A DNA stretch of 64,000 nucleotides from Leptodontidium sp. MPI-SDFR-AT-0119 (lineage: Eukaryota > Ascomycota > Leotiomycetes > Helotiales > Leptodontidiaceae), in contig JAHLEZ010000045.1 of NCBI GenBank assembly GCA_020726505.1, positions 269,404 to 333,403 on the forward strand, read 5' to 3'. Each line of letters opens with the position of its first letter. Positions within the stretch are counted from its first letter, which is position 1. Under the pieces are notes generated by a model, which saw only the letters and a list, made by a program, of their open reading frames with translations, searched no databases and was not told the origin of the DNA. The position numbers were made by a program, and so were the translations under genes. Positions 57,501 through 64,000 of this stretch are shown here, piece after piece.

Positions 57501-60500
57501 CAATGTAGCCAATATATCTGCGAAGCAAAGCGCGGTACTGAGGCCATTCAAGACATCTTGCAAGAACTCCAATAGCAGTACTTGCCTCTGAGGCAAGTTG
57601 ACTAGCGTCATTACCCTCTGCTTTGTCAAAGATGAAGTGCTCTAGCAACGGAATCAAGAAATGGCCAACATTCTTGCTACCTAACTTGCCACTCTCGGCA
57701 GCATCGCACAGGCGTTTGAGTGCGGCGGGTCGTCGTCCTTTACCGATGTCCAAGACGCATTCAAAGAATGATTGCGAAGGCTCGGATTCGGATTTGTCGA
57801 TGCTAGGTTCACCAATAAGGACTTTCATGTCACTGACTTCTATCCATTCTGGAAATGTCTCCACCAGCTTGCCCATGACCTTTAGGTATTCTCGGCGGAT
57901 TAGCTCAGACTCATGTCGAGCACCAGTATAAAGTGCAGGCATTAAAACCGAGGAGAGCAATCCCACAAAGGCATCCTTTTCTGCTTGGGCCGAGCCAGCA
58001 GTGCTTATGAACTGGCACAATGTATCGGACGAGTTGGACGACAAGATTCCTGACTCTTCATCGTGAGTGATGTAGAAGAGCATATTATAGAGAAGGGGCG
58101 TCCATTGTCGGGCGGTGAAGTCTGCGCAGGCGTTTAGGGTGTTGAAAGCCTTAATCCGACGGTCGTAATCAGGCTCGTCTAGTCGGTTTTCCAGGAAAGA
58201 GTTGAGACCTATGCAGAGTTGTGCAACATCCCCCATGACAGGATCTTTCTCGGAGTACACCATCAAAACCCGACTTAGTCCCTGGCGAGACTCATTGTCT
58301 TTGAAGAAGCCAAATAAAGACGTGACAGTATGGAAAACTCTATCCTTGAGCGCTTCATCATTCTGCAGATCGTAAATGGGGACAAAGTGTTCCAGAACAA
58401 CCAGCAAGGCACCCTTCTCTTTCGGTTTGACACGGCGCGTTGGTTGATCGAGCAGGAAGATGGAAACATCGACCAAGTTTTGAGCTTGACTCGATGTGGT
58501 GACAAATGGCGCAAGCTCGGAAACGGTACTAATGCAAGACTCCAGTAACTCTTTGCCCATATCACCCTGACTGCGGAGGACGCCCCCGATCTGCACAAGA
58601 AAGGCATCCATGCTAGGGTTGAGAATCTCGTGTTTGACCCTGGCGGTCAACTCTTTCGCTGAACCCTCGGCCGCATTATCTTCGCGAGAAAGCGCAATGA
58701 TCTTTTGAACGATGTCTTTGAGTACGAATCGTTTGACCTCATCCTTCGACTTTGGAGGCGCCAAACACTCCGCCACTTTTGACAACACCTCAGTGGTGAA
58801 GAAAAATACCAGCTTCGGCGATACTGCCCAGGTTGAAAAGAGTCGGAGAATGACCGACACTCCTTGACCAGTCTCGACTGGGAGATTTTCAAGACGAGGG
58901 GAGATAATCTCTCTGTTGATGGTGTTGATGTATGGTACCCAGTTGAAGTCGGGGGCATTTGTAAAGAGCAGGACGAGACATTTCAGCCCCGTTTGGCGGA
59001 CTACTTTGAGCAAGGATGTCTGGGTGGTTGCACCAAGACTCTCTTCACTAGTCTCGGGTTCGTCTTGAAGCTGGCGGGATGCGTAGATGATGCAATACAA
59101 TACCGCATCAACCAACTTGCCTGCGATTGGCACCACCTTCGTTGCCAACTCTTTCAACATCCCCTCGATCATGTGTGTGAAACCGACCTGCTTTCTCACA
59201 TTCATGACTTCTACGTCAAACAGGGACTCGCGGACAGAACTATCTTCGAGTAGTCGAATATCTGCCAAGTCACCAAGGGCAATATCCAGGAAACCTTCCA
59301 TGTCGTCTTTACCAAGATTGCGCAATATGGTTAGTCTTCGAGCTTCCATGCCCTGTCGGCCACTCGCAGCCCCCTTCCTCCCAATCGAGCGACCGTAGAT
59401 GACTCTCAGAAGAACTGGCATGAGACCCAGACGGTGCTCTGCTTGCACAAGTGTTTGCCCTTGGAGTAGTATGGCAATTTCTTCCTTGAACCTCGCTTCG
59501 TCGAGAAGATTCAATAAGTTCTCTTCGTATGGCCGGACACTTGAGTTCTTCCACGCGAATATTGCCTTGAGAGCGGATCTCTGGATCTCGATGTCTCCAT
59601 TGGCAAGAAGATGTAAGAGAGAGTTGTACACATCTTCAGAGCGGTAGAGTGATTTCGGATTGCCAAATTGACCAAACAAATTCAACAACGCTTTCTGGTC
59701 ATTCCTCGTCCAGTCACTCAGACGCTGCTCCTCGTCCTCGTCCGACTGGTCGATTTCAGGACCTTGTTTTGCCCATGACAGAAACATCGGAACCAATAGA
59801 CGGGAGCGCTTCTCGGCTACATTTGAGGCAGCAGAGAGAACCATTAGGGCTTGGGCTCTGGCTGATTTGGGCTGGGCAGAAACGAGCTCTTGTGCCTCGG
59901 CGAATTTCTGCAACATCGTGTCCCGTGACTTCGCTACTCCTGAATCTGCTTCCTTGGCTAGTTTATCAAGCTTCATGAGATTGGAACACTCAAAGTCGGT
60001 CATGCCCTGGTTCTTATCCTGCTCGTCAGAGCTCTTGTGTCCATCTCCAGTCATGGACGGCCTTTCAAGCCATTCGAAAGCTAGTTTTGCCACGGCTTCA
60101 TCTCCGCTCTTGGACTCTGAGATCTGCTTTAGTGAAGCGGCCACTTGATCCCAAAGCTCTCGCAACTTCACCGTGAGCATCCCGAAGTAGAAGGCTGGGA
60201 TTGCTTGCTTGACCCAAGACTCAGATGGTTCGTTGGTGTACATTGTTGCCAACTTGCGGATATGCATGGAAGCAGAGCGCACAGCTTGCGGATCTAAAGT
60301 TGAGTTCTCCACCATAACCATGATTGACAGGGATTGGGATTCTGAGCCGTGCTCTGTTGTGTAGATGTGATCTAAAAGGCGTAGAGAAAGGTATCGCAGA
60401 TCGTGAGAGTCAGTAGAAAGATTGGCAACGAGCGAAGTAACAAGAAGGTCAGCATCATCATCTGAATCAGAATCCTTCGCTGGAGAAGCTGTCTTTGGTT

Positions 60501-62490
60501 CCGGCGAAGATGCAAGACTCGTCTCATAATCGAGTAATGCCTCCAGGAAATTGGGAAGCCTGGCATATCTCGGAGCTGCTGCACGAAGGAGTGGCTCAAG
60601 CGCTCGATCCACTTCGCCAGCTCCTTTCGTCATCCGAGAGAATGAGCTGAAACCGCGACCGACGATGAAATTAGCTTCCTCTGGCGCAAGTGACGAGGAT
60701 GGCCGCAGTGCAAGCTTCAATTTCCGCAAAAGAATTTCTGCAATTCTGGCATTGGTCGATGGGTGCACAACTGTACAATCAAGAACCTCGAGCAGAGCGT
60801 TGTATTTTGGTAGGCATCGGTCGTGCCAGGTTGTTGGACTTCGGTTATACGGCGATGACTGTTCCGGAAATGGTTGCACTTCAAGCCTCTCAAATTTGCT
60901 CACAATTTGGTCTTGCCACGATTGTGGTAACGCAAATCCATCTTTCCCATATCTGCTAGGTAAGACACCAGACGAGACCATCTTCGGCAGCAGAACAGAA
61001 AACGTGTCTCCGTTGTCAGCATCTGACCAATGGGCGACAATGAATCTATTTGGTCCCGTCAGCATGTTCACGACGAATGTAGAGTAGGTAAACACACCTG
61101 CGGAAGTATGGTAATGCTATGCTTCGGAAGCGGTCGGCCTCCACTTCTGAAAGATAGGAGCAGAAAGTCAAGAACCATTTCATTAAGGGATCCTTGGTTA
61201 GCGAGTCCATGAATGGAGATATGAAGCTGATGAGTGTATCCATCGGAGCGTATTGAAAAGTGATCGAGACACTGAGTATTAGGTAGTTCCAGATGTCAAG
61301 GTCTTCATTCTCGAGGACAACGTTCGAGTATTTTGTGGTGATCTTGAGGATACTGGCCATTGCTCTCAAGAGGCCTGTCCAGTCTTTGACCCTTGTACCC
61401 TTTCGAACTCCAGCGGCGATGCCCAATGTCCGCGCAGATAGAAGAAGTCGTCGGAAATTGTGCTTAGAAGGGTCCTGTTCGAATGTTTCCACGGCACTGC
61501 TGGTGGTTTCTAGGACAACGTCTAAGACTTCTGGGAAAGTATCAGAGCTGCCGTGATGTATTATGCTCGTCAAAACCCCACATATCACATTCATCCAAAC
61601 AGCATTATCTCTCAACTCCAAATCTGAATCGTCCAAACCCAGAAATAGGGATTTGAAGATAGCGGGGCCGGTAGTGTGCACACTCAAGCCATTGCCCTTC
61701 ATTGCCTCAGCAAATAAAGTCATCAATCCATGATAGTAGAGACCGAATTCCTTAGTACCTTGAATGCTCTGCAGATCTTCCTTTGCGTGTTTGACGATCA
61801 AAGGCAAAGCTGTTGTCCTGTGTGCTGGGGCTCCTGCTTTCTTGATCAGAAAACTCATAGCTTCCGCAGCAAATCGTGCGATGTGTGGTTTCTGGCGCTG
61901 TTTCCCCAGCAGAGGCGCCATCAAGTTGTAGGTTGGTCGAAGATCCGGTACAAGAAGTTTCGATAGGTACTTGAACATGAATGCGAGACTTGTGAAGCTC
62001 CATTCTATGACCGCAACATCCTGTAGCATGCCCGCTATGGAAATAATCAATTCGAGTGACTTCGGGTAGTGCTTCTCGAACCGAACTCCCAAATCGTGGG
62101 CGAAAGCCGTCAACAATTCCAGCAGAGGCTCGAGAGATTCTCTTTCCTTCTTCTCTATGTATGTGACGAACAATGCCATAATCTTGTCCTCCGAATGTAG
62201 AATTTGTGGTAAGCTCTCGGTCATTTCTGACATCTCGCGGGGAGAAACATTATGAACCCCTCGGACATGTTGAGTTCGGCCCATTTGTCCAATCCAGCTC
62301 CGAGATAAGATGTCGTCGTAGAAAGGTCTTCGGTGTCTATGTCGTGGCGACGAACTCTTTTTATCGGATCGAGGGAGTTTAACTTGGAGATTTTGGTGGT
62401 AAAGGACTCCCACCGGTGGTTCTTCTGGTGGTCAGTACCTCTTTTGCCCTTTCGGGTTTTGACAATCCTCCCTGAAGTGTTGACCGGCAT
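54517..62490 (-). CDS. UTP20: U3 snoRNP component UTP20, frame broken at three places
   Basis: A giant HEAT-repeat protein of the small-subunit processome, needed for 18S rRNA maturation. The gene runs from MPVNTSGRIVKTRKGKRGTD (62490) through KNHRWESFTTKISKLNSLDP, then about 2600 residues of HEAT repeats, to a basic tail (KDKARKTERKKERRKEKGAE). One intron is clear at 61046..61097 (GTGTGT...ATAG, joining PYFR to RFIVAHWSDADN). Three frame changes have no intron to explain them: near 62236-62256 (after NMSEGF), near 56380-56402 (after NLTGF, before PLFGDAVVEAEEEV) and near 55917-55925 (FFQFLS to KYPQKKARWSKQL). Sequence on both sides of each is homologous. Total length of about 2640 residues fits the family. 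Confidence 0.88.
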
Positions 62491-62993
62491 CGTGGTATAT
62501 GAGGCGCACCGGGGCGCAATGTCGAGGGAAATGGTGGAGGGGAGGAAGGTCTTCATACTCAGATTCAGCGCGGGCGCTCATGCAGAATTATTTTTTGCGC
62601 ATGCGGTCGGTGACAGCTGGCAGAATTCGCCACATCGAGCTTAGCGGTGTTTTGAGATAGTTGACGATGAAAGGTTCATTTGTGCCTCCACAAAAATGCA
62701 AACATAGTTGGAACTAATTGAAAGACTGATTCCCTTCTTCAGATACTGTTTTATTTGTCTGGAATAATTCAACTATGCTCTACAATATTTCACCATTCGA
62801 ATATTCATCATACAGAAGTTCAGACGCGCGGGTGTTGACCCGCTAGCGTCACGCTAAGATAGGGAGCTTATCGAGCTCCAGCTCACTGCAGTCCAGTCCC
62901 TCTAGAAAAGACTCGCTGTCGCGTCGCAACTTTCTCCTTCTCCAGCTTCAACTAAAACCTCCATTGTCGCTTTTGCTAAACGTCAACCACAAT
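62491..62993. promoter_or_regulatory. Divergent promoter region of UTP20 and the CWF19-like gene
   Basis: The two start codons face away from each other across 500 bp. A short perfect hairpin (GCGGGTGTTGACCCGC, 62829-62844) lies in it, and a CT-rich leader with AACGTCAACCACAATATG precedes the plus-strand gene. No tRNA is folded here. Confidence 0.45.
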
Positions 62994-64000
62994 ATGTCTT
63001 CGAAGATGTAGGTGCCCTTTGTATATAGCAAAAGATCAAAGATCCTGCTCAGAACCCGCGGCCACCTTCATCCAATGCAATTAGAGGAACCCGAACTGAC
63101 TGTTCACTTCAGACTTGTCCTCGGGGACGTTTATGGCCAATTGCAGCCAGCTTTCACCAAAATCTCTTCTCTACATGTGAAGAACAACTTCTCTCTTGCG
63201 ATTGTTGCTGGTAATCTGTTTGCGGAGGATGACACAGCTGTCGACGACCTTCTCGGTGGCAGAATCAACATACCACTTCCCACCTACTTCACTGTTGGCA
63301 CGACTGCTCTTCCGCAACGGATTATAGACAAGATCGAAAAGGATGAGGAGGTGAGAGACCAAGCAGAACATATTTGGAGATTGACGTTTTATTGACTGCA
63401 TCTTAGATTTGTCCCAACCTTCACTACCTTGGAAAGCGAAGTACAACAAAGACCTCCGAGGGAATCAAGATTGTTACATTGGGGGGCAAGCTCGACGAGA
63501 CGGTGGTCGGAGGCATGTCCAAGGAGCAATACTTGCCATATCACACTATCGGGGATGCCAAGGCTCTCCATGGTGCGAACTCAGCGGACATTCTCCTCAC
63601 GACATGCTGGCCAACTTCAGTCAGAATCGGGTCGAAGGTTGTGGTTCCAGTTGGTGATGTTGCTCCTCCTACAGGATTGGAGCACATTGCAGATCTGTGT
63701 GCCGCTCTAAAACCTCGGTATCATTTTCTACCACTCCTACATTCTTCTACGAAAGAGAAACCATTTTTCTTCAACCCTACCCAAGATAACCCAGACTACA
63801 AAGCGGTAACTCGATTCATCTCCCTTGCTGCGCATGGAAATACTATCAAGCAAAAGGCGCTCTACGCATTCACTTTGCAAGCTTCTCCAAATCCATTGGC
63901 TGTTCTCCCTCCAGGCTCGACGGTCTCACCGTTTACTCCTAGACCACAAAAGAGAACCGCTCTAGAGCCTGAGCCTTATAGTCGGTATGCCTCCCCAAGA
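62994..64000 (+). CDS. CWF19-like protein (CWF19L1/Drn1), 5' part
   Basis: Spliceosome-associated protein related to the lariat debranching enzyme and its partner Drn1. Three exons are visible: 62994..63007 (only MSSKI begun), 63113..63350 and 63407 to the window edge, with phase kept at both introns (105 and 56 bp). The N-terminal metallophosphatase-like domain is clear: KILVLGDVYGQLQPAFTKIS, SLAIVAGNLFAEDD, PTYFTVGTTALP, ICPNLHYLGKRSTTKTSEGI and LLTTCWPTSVRIGSKV. The debrancher metal residues are largely lost (GDVYGQ for GDxHG, GTT for GNHE), as in Drn1. The CwfJ domains expected at the C-terminus are beyond the edge. No stop is reached by 64000. Confidence 0.88.

Noticed and set aside
62821..62900. 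Possible tRNA or structured RNA around GCGGGTGTTGACCCGC
   Set aside because: A single short hairpin is visible but no cloverleaf, A box or B box could be assembled.

Overview
The window looks like nuclear DNA of a filamentous ascomycete (Pezizomycotina; Leotiomycetes is a guess, not shown here). Genes carry short introns, mostly 46-130 bp, with GTRNGT donors and CTAAC/CTGAC-type branch sites. The proteins are typical fungal housekeeping proteins: UBR1, CUL3, UTP20, QCR9, THI4 and ISC1. Exon structures were worked out by hand from splice signals and reading-frame phase, so junctions are predictions.

Layout. 0-5 kb: a proline-rich unknown gene (-) and the AP endonuclease APN1 (-). 5.6-7.3 kb: the thiazole synthase gene THI4 (+), preceded by a eukaryotic TPP riboswitch inside a 5'-UTR intron. 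7.7-9.3 kb: a secreted type-B carboxylesterase (-). 10.6-17.3 kb: UBR1 (-). 17.9-18.3 kb: a tiny five-exon QCR9 gene (-), divergent from PYM (+, 18.7-19.3 kb). 19.9-21.6 kb: a nucleoside hydrolase with an 8-nt micro-exon (+). 21.7-22.4 kb: a decayed DNA transposon with 713-bp ends-to-ends inverted repeats. 23.8-24.0 kb: a foldback inverted repeat. 24.1-27.0 kb: CUL3 (-). 27.9-28.6 kb: ZIM17/DNL-type zinc finger (+). 29.2-33.0 kb: an SNF2-type ATPase (-). 33.8-34.7 kb: a small membrane protein (+). 35.0-38.4 kb: a mannosyltransferase and ISC1 (both -). 38.8-40.3 kb: SWD3/WDR5 (+). 41.3-42.1 kb: a short-chain dehydrogenase (+). 44.0-46.7 kb: an APH-like phosphotransferase and a Gfd2-type DEDDh nuclease (both -). 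47.9-49.7 kb: a Dcr2-like phosphatase with one frameshift (-). 50.0-51.6 kb: a broken type II NADH dehydrogenase (-). 51.9-54.2 kb: an unknown membrane protein (+). 54.5-62.5 kb: UTP20 with three frameshifts (-). 63.0 kb to the edge: the start of a CWF19L1/Drn1 gene (+).

The most informative single element is the TPP riboswitch before THI4: the aptamer core, the pairing arms, a strong 3' splice site and upstream ORFs can all be read directly. It predicts feedback of thiamine pyrophosphate on its own synthesis through splicing. The other recurrent theme is damage: reading-frame breaks cluster between 48.9 and 62.3 kb, beside long poly-C/poly-G runs, while long genes elsewhere (UBR1, SNF2, CUL3) are clean. 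Because UTP20 is essential in yeast, some of these breaks are probably sequence errors; the NADH dehydrogenase is more convincingly dead. No biosynthetic cluster, CRISPR array or tRNA gene was recognised.
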